From the NCBI GenBank assembly GCA_026826555.1, contig JAKSZT010053887.1:65345653-65409652 (forward strand): a DNA stretch of 64,000 nt, written 5' to 3'. Source of the stretch: Tolypeutes matacus (lineage: Eukaryota; Chordata; Mammalia; Cingulata; Chlamyphoridae). The notes under the pieces are model-generated. The model had not been told where the DNA came from. It was given only the letters and a program-made list of their open reading frames with translations, and ran no database searches. The translations under genes and the position numbers were made by a program. This document shows positions 10,544 to 24,130 of the stretch, in pieces (position 1 is the stretch's first letter; every line of letters starts with the position of its first letter).

Positions 10544-12680
10544 AATGCCCTTTGCATACATATTATTATATAGTATGAGAATTATGTAGTATGCATAGAA
10601 TTAACTTCATATAGGACTCTTTACATAAGAACTAGGGAAGGTCAATCATTTGATTCATACTTTCCCAACATAATAAATTAAATAAATCATAATATACTAT
10701 GTTAAACTTTCCATAAAACATCATACACAAAACATAAAGTCTAGGAACTGGAAAAGTAAATATAACAAAGAAGCAAAGGAAAGAATTTTTGAAATCCCTC
10801 TACAAATTAGAGTTCTTCTATCACAAATAAAAAGTGACTGTCAAAGTTTAACCTATTGGATGAAAATAGTACAATATTTGATGGAATTGATCAATATTGG
10901 ATATTTGAATTTAGTGCCAATCCTACACTTTCTTTTTCTTTTCCCCTACATTTCCTTATTGTCTCACAGGCATTTAGAATTTTATTCTTTTTTTTTCCCC
11001 TAAATTGCAGGTGATAATCACACCTAGCAAGTTAGGTACTGATGATTAATGCTCCTCTCATCAGTACAATTGTGAGCTTTAAGACACCACTGAACATTTT
11101 AAGGCAGGTAAATTCTTCCTTGGTGCCTCCAAATTCATGCAAAATATATGTTGTTGCCCTCAACAATTAGTCCATTCAGTTAAATTACTGTCTTTTAGTT
11201 AAGATTTACAAGCGTGGAAGCTATCAGATTGTTTAAGCAGTATGAATCTGTTCTAAGATATAATTATGTTATAATTAATCAAATATAAACACAGGGACTA
11301 CTATAAAGTTCTTTCGTCCCTAAAAATGTTAAAATAAACTGAAATTTACTTATCACGTTTAATCCTCTTCTTGTTTGTGATATGCCAGCCCAATTAAATC
11401 ACATGATTTCAACACTAATATTGCTGATGTTCATAATAATGGAAAATACTGACTTGTAACTCCAGATTTTGTCTTACCAATAAACAAGCCAACATGAAAG
11501 AAGAAGAAAGAGAGGATGAGGAAGAGGAAGGGAAGAAGGAAGAGGTGGAAGAAGAGCAGGGAGAAGTGGGGGAGGAGAAAAACTTTTAATTTTAGTTCTG
11601 ATTTATTTCATGGGACTCAAAACATTTTTGTCTTTTTATTGCAGTGTATTCACATCTTCTGTATTCTATTAGAAAATGTTGAAATGCTTCATATTTTTTT
11701 GTTTCAAACAGTGCCAAATAATTCTAAAGGAAAAAAAAAATTGCTCTGGTTTACAGAGTGTATGTATTAAAAAGTAAAGTATTTCAATGGACTAAATTAT
11801 ATAAACTTTTGATTATGAAACATAAAAAAAATTATATTTATCAGAATCAATGGATTTGGTATTATTCTGTAGACAAGGAAAATAAATTGAATCTAAGTCC
11901 TTTTCCCTGAATATTAAAAGTTCTGGTTCAAAAGCTAAATTACCAATCAGTTATTTGTTATATCAAAATTTTTGTTCTTTCTGAACTTTAGAGTTCTTAC
12001 TTTGTGTGAAATACCATTTAAGACAACATTTAAATATCATAAAAAGTAGCTTAAAAGTAGATCACTTGGTATGATCTTTAACATCATTCTTTCACACCTA
12101 CAATCTTGACAATTTAGAAAGTTCCACTATTCACAAAAAAAGTTATAGTCACTGAACTTTTAAAAGCCATTTCTATATAGAAGTGGGACGTTTTTAAATA
12201 AATTCTCCGTATTTGTCCACCATTGTGAACATTTAAAATCTAAATACATCCTAAATTGCAGGAGATATTATAATGCATGTATGAGTGTTACAAATATTTC
12301 TGAATTACATGTAAATTTAAATTAATCACTGAATTATCTGCTCCAAATTAATATCTTATAAAATTCATTTCAGAGATTTCTAACTGAAAAGTATCAATTA
12401 AAAGAAAAAAGGTGTTAATCCCTCTTTTTAGAAGAGTTAAAATAACTTTAATTTAGTGACCATGGCTCAACATCCTAAAAGTTTCAAAATAAAAAGAACC
12501 TAAATGCTTATAGACTTAAATAATTTCAGCCAGTTTATAGCCCTATCATATCTGTCTATATTAAGAATATAAATATAAGCTTTAAAAATTGTGTAATTTA
12601 AGAGATTCTCTTGGTTACAAACTTTAATATATCACACTTGCAAAAAAATCAAGATTTCAAAGTTTTATAGTATATAGACT
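10544..12680. other. AT-rich sequence with purine tract, no recognised gene
   Basis: Contains a purine-only style tract at about 11489-11580 (gaagaagaaag..., gaggaagaggaaggg...), which is why an Arg/Lys-rich open frame appears at 11516-11770. I see no gene or named repeat. Confidence 0.5.
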
Positions 12681-12880
12681 TTTCTTGGCTCATCATTTCA
12701 CATTATTTCTCACATAAACTCTTTTCTCCTTTGACACACTCATACATTTTGCAAACTCCTTGAAAGTAGAAACTGACTTAGTTATCTTTCTATTCTGCAA
12801 AGCAATTAATAAACTGCTTTCATATAAGAGATGTCTGTAATGAGAACTAGACATTGTTTGGAATTAAAATATATTTGAAT
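12680..12880 (+). mobile_element. LINE-2 3'-end fragment
   Basis: The order tttcacattatttctcaca, caaactccttgaaagtagaaac, tctttctattctgcaaagc and aataaactg follows the L2 3' terminus (stop-start of the 'ctccttgagggcagg...aataaatg' type consensus). Diverged. Confidence 0.5.
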
Positions 12881-13316
12881 GAGTATAAAATCTATATAGA
12901 ATTATGAAGCTATTACTATGCATTAATAAATATTCATACATAAGTATTTTAATCAGAAATTATACTCTGCTATGTAATTATAAATGCAAATGGGATACCT
13001 TAAATGAAATTTCTGTTATGTGAAGGCAGTCAAGAGAGGAGCATAACAGCTATATATATCCTTGGAAATTAAAGCTAATATAATGTAATGTAACATAATT
13101 TGACATAATATAATATATAAACTCATTTTTGCATTTTATATATCTTATACATTTTTATATTTTATATAAATTACGTACATTTCACATATGCATAAAATTT
13201 TATTGAAAGATTTGCAGTTAGAAAAAGAAGCTGATAATGAGTAATGAAAAATAAAAAAACTGCTGTAGTGTCCTTAGAGAAAATGACATCTGTAATCAAA
13301 ACAATTTTTCAATTAA

Positions 13317-13493
<177 letters not shown>

Positions 13494-14460
13494 TTAATAG
13501 ATTTACCCTTTATAGAATGTTCATTTTCCTGTAGATCAAGGCAAAAATATCAGTAGCTCTCTTACACACCTGGTAAGAAAGCTATTATAGAGCTGAAACA
13601 AAAATGCCAGGAGGATAATATCGATTCCTCACATCTTTCACTTAGTATTTTTCATAGCATTTTAAAACCCAAATGGCTAGAACATGTTTAATTAAATTTC
13701 ACAATATAAAGTTTGGTAATTAATTATACACATATTAAAATGATTTGCTGCTTCAAACTTTCTTTCCAGAATAATTTTGCTATTTTTCTTTTCTAAAAAG
13801 TATCTGTGTTCTATTTTCATTCACATTTATATTTGTATTAAAACTCATACAAAAGTATCTTTTTAAAATGAATTCGATCTGGAAACAATGAATACTATAA
13901 TTTAAAATATTATTTTCTCTAATTAATTTATGAATTTAATGTCAATACAAGGTATTAAAACAAGCACAGAAAACAATGGCATCCTTTGTTTTTATATAAA
14001 AGCAGAGAGAATCTTCAAATAAGAGGCTCAGTCACTTGGAAATACCTTACAATAGAAACAAAATGTTGTTATCAACAAACAATATGTAAAAGAATATGAT
14101 TATCTCTATTATGAATTTTAAAAACCTACATGCTTAGAGTCTCCAATTATATTCCCTGTTCTTCCAATTCTTGCTCTTGTCCACATTCCCCACCTCCCAA
14201 CCTTCTCCAAACATGCACATACGTGAATTACCCTTTCCTGTAACTCAAATATAGAAAGGTGGATGACGATCACAACTCTGAAGTCAAAAGTCATAGAACA
14301 GCTGGAATGGGGAAACCCTTGGCTGGGCCCAGAAATATTAGGATTTTAATAGGGAATTTGTTCATTTCCAGGATTGAAATGATTATCCTTTTTGCAAACA
14401 AATCATATCACTGTTCCAATTTTTAAAATTAATAAAACTGTATTTATTAACTTTACTGGC
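13494..14460 (+). other. Possible 3' UTR, otherwise unassigned
   Basis: No repeat is recognised. An aattaataaaactg sequence near 14428 contains a polyadenylation-type AATAAA. If 13369-13493 is a real terminal exon, this would be its 3' UTR. Confidence 0.25.
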
Positions 14461-14923
14461 AAGGGTAACACATACCAGTGAATAAATTCACTGAATAGCA
14501 CTAAAGCAGAGATGTCAAAGGAGTTTAAGTTCTAGGAAAGGGGAGTGAATGGTGGTTATGCTAAAATGTTTGCATCAAGCATTGCAAACATGTGCCTAGG
14601 ATAGGACAAAATGGGTCCATGGATCTGTATACTTTTGGTTAAAGCATGTCCCATTTTTCATTGGTCAGAAGTGTCTAGCATTAGACCCAGTATGGCTTTG
14701 CTTATATCAACTGCAGCTGGTTAGAGACAGCTGTGATAAAACACTAGTCAATTTTGATATCACTTATGCGCTGCTGGAAATGGACATTTTTGCTTTATAG
14801 TCTGTCCCTCATTCTGAGATGAAGAAACAACCACACAAAGGATAGGTAAATTCCCAGGCTTTCCATTCTACACAACCATCTTGGTTTCAGGTGCCTTTCT
14901 TCCAAGATTCCATTATAATTTTC

Positions 14924-15304
14924 TCAATCACTTGAGTCTCCTCTCAATGTAGAATTATCTGATGTATGAAACAAAAAATGTTGCCTGTGTAATAGCACTG
15001 AAGACCCTTTAAAAATACACTTGACAAAACCAGTAATTAGGAAAACATTACTAACTTTTGTAAAACATCTGTCACCAGCCTCATATATAACAATCCCAGT
15101 CATATATAAAGATCCCATAGGTTGTTTTTGTTGACCATGGATAACCAATTGGTAGTTCTTGAATTTTACCTGAAGATGATCTGAGTTACCCTGAAGCATT
15201 GCCCAAATGCCACAAGTGCTAGCCACCACATTAACCTCTCCTTGATTGTTTTGTAAATAAACTAAAACGATTCTCTTTGTTTCAATACAATAACCTTGTA
15301 GCAA
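14924..15304 (-). CDS. Unrecognised 126-codon open frame
   Basis: The longest uninterrupted frame in an otherwise stop-rich region. The peptide has no obvious signal peptide, membrane span or known motif. The surrounding minus-strand DNA continues to an AATAAA near 14450 (read as ttaataaatacag), so an old processed pseudogene is one option. There is no A-tail or target duplication to prove it. I cannot assign a function. Confidence 0.2.
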   Translation of the reverse strand: MLQGYCIETKRIVLVYLQNNQGEVNVVASTCGIWAMLQGNSDHLQVKFKNYQLVIHGQQKQPMGSLYMTGIVIYEAGDRCFTKVSNVFLITGFVKCIFKGSSVLLHRQHFLFHTSDNSTLRGDSSD

Positions 15305-15594
15305 GCAAGGTTAAGTCTCAAAAAAACCAAAACAAACAAACAAAACTTGTATGACAGAATGATACAGTTTCATTTATTTTGATTGCCATTTAAAGGGCAG
15401 AATAAACACAGAATTCTAATTCAGAGGAAGAGGAAGAAGAAAAAGTTGGAGGAGGATGAGGCCACCATTTGTAACTAAATTTATCCAAATGGGTTGTTTT
15501 AGGTGCTTCAGGTTTTCAGGACAGAAGAGGGGATGAGACAGTATTACAGATGTATGAAGTGGATAATTCCACATTGAAATATGGGGTTTTTCAC

Positions 15595-15765
15595 TCAGTG
15601 ATTTTCAACTCTCAACATTTACTGCATAGTAGAATCCCTGGGATAACTGTGCCCTGCTGAACACCAGATCAATTAAAACAGAACCTCTGGGGGTAGACCA
15701 TAGACATTATTTACAAGTTCCCCAGATATTCAAATTACATCAATATGAGCTGCACTGATTTTCTT
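15595..15765. mobile_element. MER5-like hAT MITE remnant
   Basis: Follows the MER5-type pattern: a start like cagtgattttcaact, agtagaatccctggga, caattaaaacagaacctctgg, then acaagttccccagat. Diverged, non-coding. Confidence 0.45.
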
Positions 15766-15814
15766 TTTTTCTATGATAGAACCATTTGTCTTATCTCTAG
15801 AGAATAAATTATAT

Positions 15815-16025
15815 GTCCCAGATCAGTAGTTTCCAAACTTTGTTACACATTAGAATCACCTGGGAAGTTATTAAAAATCTCAATGTCCACATTTTCCCCC
15901 ATACCAGTTAAATCATAATGTGAGGGGTGGAGACAGGCATCGGTATTTTATTTATTTTTTATTTTTTATTTTATTTTTTTTTATGATCTACAGTTCCATT
16001 TTGCAGCAGAGTTTGGGAAACAATG
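15815..16025. mobile_element. MER5A-like hAT MITE with internal T-rich expansion
   Basis: agtagtttccaaactttg at the left and gcagagtttgggaaacaatg at the right form an imperfect inverted pair, and the interior has ttagaatcacctgggaag and gtggagacaggcatcggtatttt, the MER5A pattern. A (ttttatt)n stretch at about 15946-15984 expands the middle. Confidence 0.65.
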
Positions 16026-16283
16026 ACCCATCCTAGATGGTGAATTTAAAGAACTGGAGAAATATTCATATTGTTTTTGTAATCACAAACAGGTAACTAT
16101 AAAACCTTCCATTTTACATTGGAAAGAAATGTTCTTTTTATTGATATCTGAGAAGCAAATTGTTTTTCTCTGAACAAGATAAAATAACAGAAATTACTGA
16201 AATGTTAGAATAAATTTGGGGTACACACTTTTTTCTAAGATCTATGCACAAAGTAAATTATCCTATGAGGTTATCATTTTTAC

Positions 16284-16319
<36 letters not shown>

Positions 16320-18990
16320 ACATATATAAATGCTTTAGGGAGTGCTAGGTTTGAAAAATAGAGAGTAAATATTTGTAATATTTTATGATGTCTTATATAT
16401 TAGGGGTTATTAGAGATGTCAATTGTTTTCTTTGAGCTAACCCAGAGTTTTCTTACTTGACAATAATAATAATAATTCAGATTTAAGATAATGATAATGA
16501 TTTTTCAGGGCACTTATATAAAATATATCAACTGTTGTGAACTTTCAAAAAATGCAAGTAACCATTCTTTCCAGGTTCACAAAGAGATGTTGTTAGATTA
16601 CTTAATGACTATAAAAACTATCTAAGTGAGTACTAAGAATTTCAGTTCCTCTCAGGGAATTAACAGAATATTTTTACTTGAGACAATTACTGTATTACTT
16701 TGTTTTCTTGAAGTTATGTCTTCCTTAATTGTCTTTTGATTTCCTTCAACTGTTCAGGGAAAGGAAGGGGAAAAATAACATATCAAAAGAATCTGTGTAG
16801 ATAAACTATGAAACTGTACTTAAGAATTTTAAATATTCTGAAATCCTTGAAAATGTACATGCAAAGAAATGATTTTATTATGTATTTCTGTTAGTTCATA
16901 TAGCCAATCTCAGTTTCATCCAGATAGAAAACCAAAAGAATGTTACTAATATATCTAAACCGTTCTGAAATATAAATTGAAAGTCATTGGCTTAAACTAA
17001 AATCCACCACTTCAACAAGTGTGTAGGGCACACAAATTTCACTTTCCTTTTCTACTGATCTTATCTTACCATAGCAGGAAAATATACATATTTGCCTGCA
17101 GCAGATTTTCTTCTGAAACAGTTTCCCTTGATGACCTAATGAAGAGGGTGGCAGAATTTAAGTTTGTGAAATGTGTGGAATAACTAATTTTTTGGTAATC
17201 TTTTTCTAATATCCTTTAGACCCTAGACAGATGATAATTTTCAAAACTACAATAATATTCAATGGACATTCCTTATCAGCATTTTTCAGTATTTTCTAGG
17301 TAGAGTTTTCTTCCTTTCTGCATCAAGTTTTTCATAGTAATACTGTTGGTTATACTGTTTTTATAACAGAATAGCTCTGAACAAATAGATTCTCTCATTT
17401 TGCGTATAAGATTGGTTTGTTTTGGTTTGCTTTGCTTTTTTTCATTAATGTTGAAGGAATAACTAGAGTGCTATTGTGTGATCTAGAATCCTCTGGTGAT
17501 CCAAAGGATTTCATTTACATTTGTAATGCAAATTTTCATTATATTGTGGGGCCAATGGGGACAGATAAAAATTTTTCATGAAGTTAATTTATCTTAAGCT
17601 TCAAAAGTTTCTACAAATATAAAGACCCCTTCCAAGGCCCTGTATATAAGTTTGTATTTGTGATTTTTATATTATTTTTCCTAAAGAGGACTCCCAGAAG
17701 AATATGAGTTTCAGGATCCATAACACTTGTTTTTTACCACATCAATGTCAATGCATTTTAATCTATAGACTTAGGCACAAAATAAGTTTTTGTCCTAAAA
17801 GACTTCCTCTCAGTTCTCTTAAAGAGGTCTTCCTGGCTTTCTTTAGTTGAAATGTGCTATCCATTTTATAATGTTATAATATGTTAATTTTTAAGTCAGT
17901 ATCTTTGCACAAAGTAATAAGTGAATGAAAAGCACAAATGCTAACATCTGCTGTGGCATTTCAATTCTAAATCAAATGTGTGTGCAATATTCTCTTTGGT
18001 AAGTGAATTAACATTTTCACATAACTGAGAAAGATAAAATTTTAATAATCTCCTTTGGAGTTTTCACTCTAAAATCATGTAGGAAATATTAAGTGAGATT
18101 CTAATAAAACATTATTCCTTCTTTCAAGACATTTGATGTTTTCAAAAGACAGTTTATCATACCCTCCTTCTCAGTTCACCTGGTACTATATCCAGTTAGA
18201 GAGGCAAACATTTACTTTTCTTAGAGTGGATTAAAGGTCACCAAGGAGACCCCCAAATCCCAAGACATCTAAGGTTGTTGGTCATTAGTTGGCACTATGT
18301 GGAAATTCCAATATTTCATATGCATTTTTCAGTGGTTGAAAAACATTCTCAAACTGTCATTATACCTTAGAAGAACAAAAATTTAAGCTCTTAAATGCTA
18401 AAGTCCTAATGAAAATAATTTTATTTTCTCACTTTGCTTATCACCTTACTATATAGGGTGTCAATTTTAGTAAAGTGAGTCTGGCTTGGATCCCTTCTGA
18501 AGAAATCACTGGCATAATCCTCTGGGGCATTTTCCCATGGAATGCACTCCTACTAAATAGATCTTATAGGCAGGCTTGAATGAGGACTCCTTTACCCCAT
18601 GTAAGAACACAGGTACCGATGTCCTCTATCTTCAAAACAGGTTGATGGTTGCATAGCCGTATCTCAAATAATAAATAATTATCCTCTCTTTTTCTATTTC
18701 ATTTATCTGCAAAAACTTTTTAGTTGTAAAAGTCCTCATTTAAAAACTGTATCCATTGTAAAATAGTAGAAAATGAAAACACAATATAATCATACTGGCC
18801 AGAGAAATTTTTTATTTATTTATTTTTGGTATGCATATATATATATATTCATATTAAAATTATATATATGTATTTCAAAATATATCTCAAGTTATATACT
18901 TTCTGGGATAATTTCTCATTTGGTATCCATTTATTTATTATATGTGTTTATTCAAGGATTAAATATGCAGCTATTACTATTATTTGCCAT
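16026..18990. other. AT-rich sequence without recognised gene
   Basis: Includes a (ta)n microsatellite at about 16283-16310. A weak MIR-like segment may lie near 16490-16650. I found no convincing exon. The stretch 18470-18580 is locally less AT-rich and has a short open frame but no splice support. Confidence 0.4.
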
Positions 18991-19004
18991 GTATCATTTT
19001 AGGC

Positions 19005-19700
19005 ACTGAAGATATAGCAGTGATCAAAACAGAAAAATCCTTTGCACTCATGGAGATCACATTATTTTGGGCAGGATATACAATTAAATAATAAACAAAG
19101 AACTATGTAATTACATAATGTCAGGGCCATGAGGAAAACACAGTGAGGAAAAGAGATAGAGATTCATAGTGGAACAGGCATTTCTGATAAGGTTACAGAT
19201 GATATGTGACAGGAACCTGAAGGTAGTGAGGCAGTGAGCCATGCAAGTACTTGGAGGAAGATCCGTTCCATCAGAGGGAATAACTGAAAAGGCCCTTTCT
19301 CCCATTCTTTTATTTAGGATACAGCAAGGAGGCCTATGTTGCTGGAGGAAATAAGGGAAAGTGGTAGGATATTCGGTCAGGAAGTGAGAGGTGAGGTAGA
19401 TTGGAAGCTGTTGCAGATTTTTAAACAGATTAATAACATGATCATATTGTATTTTAGAAGGATCACAGTGGCTCTTTGGAAACTAGACTAAAGGTGGGCT
19501 AAGGTAGGTAAAGAAAAACCTGGAGGAAGCTAATTATTCTAATCAAGACAGGATGATGGTTTGAGCTTGGTAGAAGTTGTGGAGGAATTAAACATGTTTG
19601 GGTTCTGGATATATTTCTATTTATCATCCAAAAGGATTTGCAAAAAGACAGAAGAGTTGACAACAAATTCATGATTTTCTGCCTAAATAAGTGGTTGAAT
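19005..19700 (+). mobile_element. Ancient mammalian repeat (unnamed family)
   Basis: Long match, in order, to a repeat I know from mammalian genomes: aggcactgaagatatagcagtgatcaaaac, ctcatggagatcaca, gaacctgaaggtagtgaggc, acagcaaggaggcc, aggatcacagtggctc and a terminal ttctggatatattt. Two shorter copies are at 8930-9165 and 23690-24130. Confidence 0.55.
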
Positions 19701-20214
19701 GGAGTTATTATTTTCTGAGACAGGTAAAGTTAAAGGTTAGCATGTCTAAAAGAAGAAATAGAGGGTGTTTTGGGGAGGGTTAATTTTGAGATGCCTATTC
19801 CATATCTAAGAGGTAAAGAAAGCTCTTTGTTAAATGAGTGTGGGATTGAGAAGAAAAAGACTGGATCTAAAGATATAAATTTGATAGTCTCCATCATCAC
19901 TTGAGATTGAGTGTAAATCTGCTGAGCAGAGCCAGGACTCCAAAACTGAGACATAATCTGATGTTTAAATCTCTGTTAATCTTTTGGTGCTTATCACCAG
20001 ACCTTTCTAATACAACTTCCCTCTTCAGTTTTTAACCTTGACTCACCTCCCATTCAGCTATAATTCAGCTTTTATTTTGTCTTTCAGGAAAATTACACCA
20101 GGCTTTTCTTAGCTGAGAAAATCTTTTGGATGCCTTCACACATAAGTGAGTGCTTGGTTAAATTTATAACATTTCCATTGAAATATATTCCACTCAAACT
20201 CCATAGAGTTGCTA

Positions 20215-20217
<3 letters not shown>

Positions 20218-20245
<28 letters not shown>
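20218..20245. repeat. Poly(A) run
   Basis: A run of about 28 A. It is not attached to any element I recognise; the preceding bases (catagagttgct) are unique. An (at)n tract follows at 20318-20332. Confidence 0.8.
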
Positions 20246-20246
<1 letters not shown>

Positions 20247-20443
20247 GATTAAGAGCAATTTGATTATCATTCCCCTGAATAAAATACATCTCTTCTGTTT
20301 GGATGCTTGCAGGATTTTATATATATATATATAATATACATATATGTGTATGGATATGGGTATGGACAACTGTAGATATAGATACACATACATATATACA
20401 AAAAGTTCCTTCTGCACACAAAATTTCATCAACATTTATATAT

Positions 20444-20900
20444 TGTAGTAGGTTGAATAATGTCCCTCTCTTCCTGAAAGATATTCACATCCTAATCCCC
20501 AGAACTTGTGAATGTCACCTTACATGGCAAAAGGATTTTGCAGATATGATGAAGTGAAAGGTCTTGAGATGAGGATGTTATCCTGGATTATCCAAGTAGA
20601 CCCTAAATCAAATCACAGTTATCTTTATAAGAGGGAGGCAGAAAGAAGTTTGACACACAGGAAAGAAGAAATGTGGTCATGGAGGCAAAGGCTGGAGGAA
20701 GGTGGCTTCAAGCCAAGGAATGCTGGCAGCCACCAGAAAATAAAAAGGCAAAGAAATGATTCCCTCCTAGAGCCTCCAGAGTGAACACAGCCGTGCCAAA
20801 CCCTTGCTTTAGGCCCAGTGAAACTGTCTCTAGAATGGTGAGAGAATACATTTCCATTGTTTTTAGCCACCAAGTTTGTAGTAGTTTTTTACTTCTAATA
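20444..20900 (+). mobile_element. MLT1-type LTR (ERVL-MaLR)
   Basis: Starts with TG and follows the MLT1 layout: ggttgaataatgtccc, aatccccagaacttgtgaatgtcacctta, catggcaaaaggattttgcagatatgat, ttatcctggattatcc, gccaaggaatgctggc, agagcctccagagtg and a 3' agagaatacatttccattgttttagccaccaagtttgt. The near-AATAAA places the sense direction on plus. It is a solitary, old LTR. The open frames across it are chance. Confidence 0.85.
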
Positions 20901-21364
20901 TATATAATATTTAACCAAAATATATCTAAATATTATTTATCTACCTAATTTTGCATAGATATTTTCAGAATACAGGCTCAAATATATCCTCATTTCAATA
21001 GAATGTAGATCTGGAGAATAAAATAACTCATACACCTTCAGCTTGTGTCCTAAGAAAAATTCCTGCCTCACACAAAATTTCTGAAAATTCTTGGTTCCAG
21101 AACTCAACTCATTCCAATAAAAACCCACCATAGGATCAACAGGAAATGCTAGAATAAGAAAGGAAACAACTACAGGAAAATAAAGGTTAGAGAGAAAACA
21201 CAGAAAAAAATGATTTCACAAATCAAGTAAAAATTCTGACCAAATTTATTTCCAGTGAATAAGAATTTTAACAGTGAAGCAATTAGTAGAAAGCAGAGGC
21301 AAGAGTTCAGGGAAAATATGGGAAAAAACAGAGAGAGAAAATACATGAGTTAGCAGAGTACAGA

Positions 21365-21744
21365 TGCTGGGGATTGAGTCATGTCCCCCCAAAAGGCATA
21401 TTCAAATCTTAACTTGTGTTCCCTTGTAAATAGGCTGTTTTGAAGATGTTGTTTTTAGTTAACATGTGGCTAATTTGAATCATGGTGAATCTTAACCCAT
21501 ATGACACAGAGAGGAAATATGTAGTCTGTAGAAGCCAGACATTAGAAGAAGAGAGAAAGGAGTGAGAGATTGCCATGGCTGGAGGACTACCATCACCAGG
21601 AAGCCACTGCCCCCAGCAAAACATGACCCTAATAACATTTTGATTTTGGACTTCTAGCTTTAAGCTGTGAGCCAATAAATTGTTGTTATTTGAGCCAATC
21701 CATTATTGGGTATTTGCCATAGCATCTCTGGCAATCTAAGAACA
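21365..21744 (+). mobile_element. MaLR-type solo LTR
   Basis: Begins tgctggggattgagtcatgtcccccc, continues with ttgtaaataggctgttttgaagatg and gtgaatcttaacccatatgac, and ends gagccaataaattg...ctaagaaca. AATAAA near 21672 gives plus orientation. No exact target duplication found. Confidence 0.7.
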
Positions 21745-23395
21745 TAGGAAAGAAGTAGAAGGAAAAAATAAAATCTCAGATATGAAGTCCACATTATGAC
21801 CAACTAAAAGAGAACAATCATGACTGAAAACACAGCAAAAATATGACAGAATTGAAAAGTAATAGAAATAAAATTAAAGCAAAGAGTAAAATATAGAGAT
21901 AAAATAAATAAGAAAGTAAAAAATGGAGATCCAATGCAATCTGCTTGCTAAGTGTAAAAACTGAAATATTAAAATAAAAATATTTAAAAATATATTTCAA
22001 GAAAAATTAAATGAAATAAAACATTTGATCTGTGAGTTGAAAAAAGTACCATTTATCAGGGAAAAAAATGTCATATGCAGGAATACATATTTCCTATGAA
22101 TGCTGCTAGACTTTAAGAAAGTGTCTGTCTTCTTTATTAGAAAGATTAGAAAAGAACCTAAATGTATAACAATAGAAAAATTTTGAAGTTAATTTATTTG
22201 TTGTTGTTGTTGCTTTCATAAAATGGAGTGTCGTGCACTAGTTTGGTAAGGTACTCCAAGATTATTATTATTTTTTTATTTGAAAACATCAATGTTCATA
22301 ATATAATAGAGGATATATTATGAAGTATATGCATTTATTATCTCAGGAGAAATATATTTTAACAATAAACAATGAATGCCCCTGGGGAGGGAACTGAATG
22401 ACTGTGATACAGATTTGAGATTGAAAATTACTTTTTATTTCCTATCTTTGAATGCCTTTTATACTTTGCAGCATATGTGTATATTACCTATACAAAATAA
22501 ATAAAATGTAATTTTAAAAGACAGCCAAACCGACTGTTTAATTACAGTCAGGGAAAAAATGCAACATCAACAGTGAATATCCACAATGTTGATTTTTTGT
22601 AGACACTGTTGAGCATTGTAACAGATAATGGTAAATAACTCCATCCAACAGGTTAATATTTTCAACTACTTGGAGCAGCATTTTGCTGTTAAATAATCCT
22701 GGAGGGCACATGAAAGCAGTGCTACTCAAAATTATATATTTGGCAAGAGATCTACTAAAGTTCTTCAGTGTTTATGGATAACTGCTAACACCTGCACCTA
22801 ATATTTTCAAGCCAAAATGTCTCTTCCATGCTCTGTCATGCAGAACTCTGCTATCTCAACCAATGCCCTGCTTTTTTCACAGGGAAAATAAATAGCCAAT
22901 AAGACTCCTTAAAAGAAAATGAAATGTATATTCTTTCCTTTATGTAATGGAATATTAAAGTGGCCACTTATATCTTCCTTCCATCAATTTCAGGATTCAT
23001 CTATATCTTAGGTCATTGGAATAGATACAATGAACATGAGGACTGTCTAAAGCTCATGCCATTTCTCCCTCTCATAAGATAAAGGAAAAAAATGTCAAAA
23101 AACATTTGGTATTATAAATATATTCTGAAACAGAATTCCTTTAACCAACATGTTAACCATACACAGTTGCTTCCATCTTTTTGCCACTGATAAGATATGA
23201 GAAGGGGAAACAAAGGGCAAAATGTCAGCATGATATGCATAGAAAACCTCTCTACCAGATTATTGAATGCTTTCTGATCAAGACAGAGCTATGTTTCTGT
23301 AGCATTTCCAATATACTGGCTTCTGAATGATCTGAATAAAGCACTTATGCTTCTTACACATAAAATATTGTAGTTGACCTTTTTTTTGGTTTCAT
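21745..23395. other. AT-rich sequence without recognised gene
   Basis: A-rich between 21745 and 22100, with a (gtt)n run at 22199-22213. I see no gene and no repeat I can name. Confidence 0.4.
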
Positions 23396-23397
23396 AG

Positions 23398-23637
23398 CAA
23401 GGCATTCTCAATGATGGAAGCAGTGCATTGTTTTACTTTCTGGATCAAGCTCCTTATTTCCATTCCTTGCAACTTAGAAGATCTCACTTGGAAGAGCACT
23501 CTGATAGTGTTATGCCTGAAGATGACTTCAGATTGGATGACAAATTCCTTGAGACATTTATATCTAAATCAGAGCTGAAAATGACAAGAATGAGACTATC
23601 ATACAAAGATCTAAGGAAGAACATTCTAAGCTAACGC
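23398..23637 (+). CDS. Unrecognised open frame with acceptor-like start
   Basis: A pyrimidine-rich acceptor-like sequence (gacctttttttt... ttcatag) ends at 23397. The frame from 23398 is open for 78 codons to a TAA. The peptide is acidic in the middle (PEDDFRLDDKFLETF) and basic at the end (KSELKMTRMRLSYKDLRKN). It could be a terminal exon or chance. I do not recognise it, and no partner exon was found. Confidence 0.22.
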
Positions 23638-23689
23638 AAAGACACCAAGGCAAAAGTAAATTTGTTTTGTCTGAGGAAATGATTGCAGT

Positions 23690-24130
23690 TTAAAGAGTAT
23701 AGGAAGAGTCATTTAGTAATCGATATAATCAATCCTGTAAGGACTTTGCATTTTACTGTAAGACAAAGTTGAGCCATTGATTTAGTAATCAATGTAATCA
23801 ATCCTGCAAGGACTTTGCATTTTACTGTAAGTTCAATGGAGAGCTATTAGGATGGTAATAAGCATGAGAGTGACATCATGGATTTACACTTAAAAATATC
23901 ACTTTGACAACTGTGTGGCGAATGGATTCCTGGGACAATTAGTCCTAACAGAAACATGGAGAACAATAAGTAGGCTATTGAAGTAGTACAAACAAGAAAT
24001 GATTGTGGCTTGAATGTGGATAGGGGCAGTGACCATATAGTTAAGGAAATGGAAGATGTTATGGAAGTGAAATCATTAGAGCTTTTTGGTGGATTGACTA
24101 TGGGGTGTGAAGGAAAAGGGAGACAAGATT
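23690..24130 (+). mobile_element. Ancient mammalian repeat with internal 69-bp duplication
   Basis: Same family as 19005-19700, 3' part (aaggactttgcattttact, gagagtgacatcatg, aggctattgaagtagtac, attgtggcttgaatg, tggggtgtgaagg). The segment 23712-23780 is repeated in tandem at 23781-23849. Confidence 0.55.
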
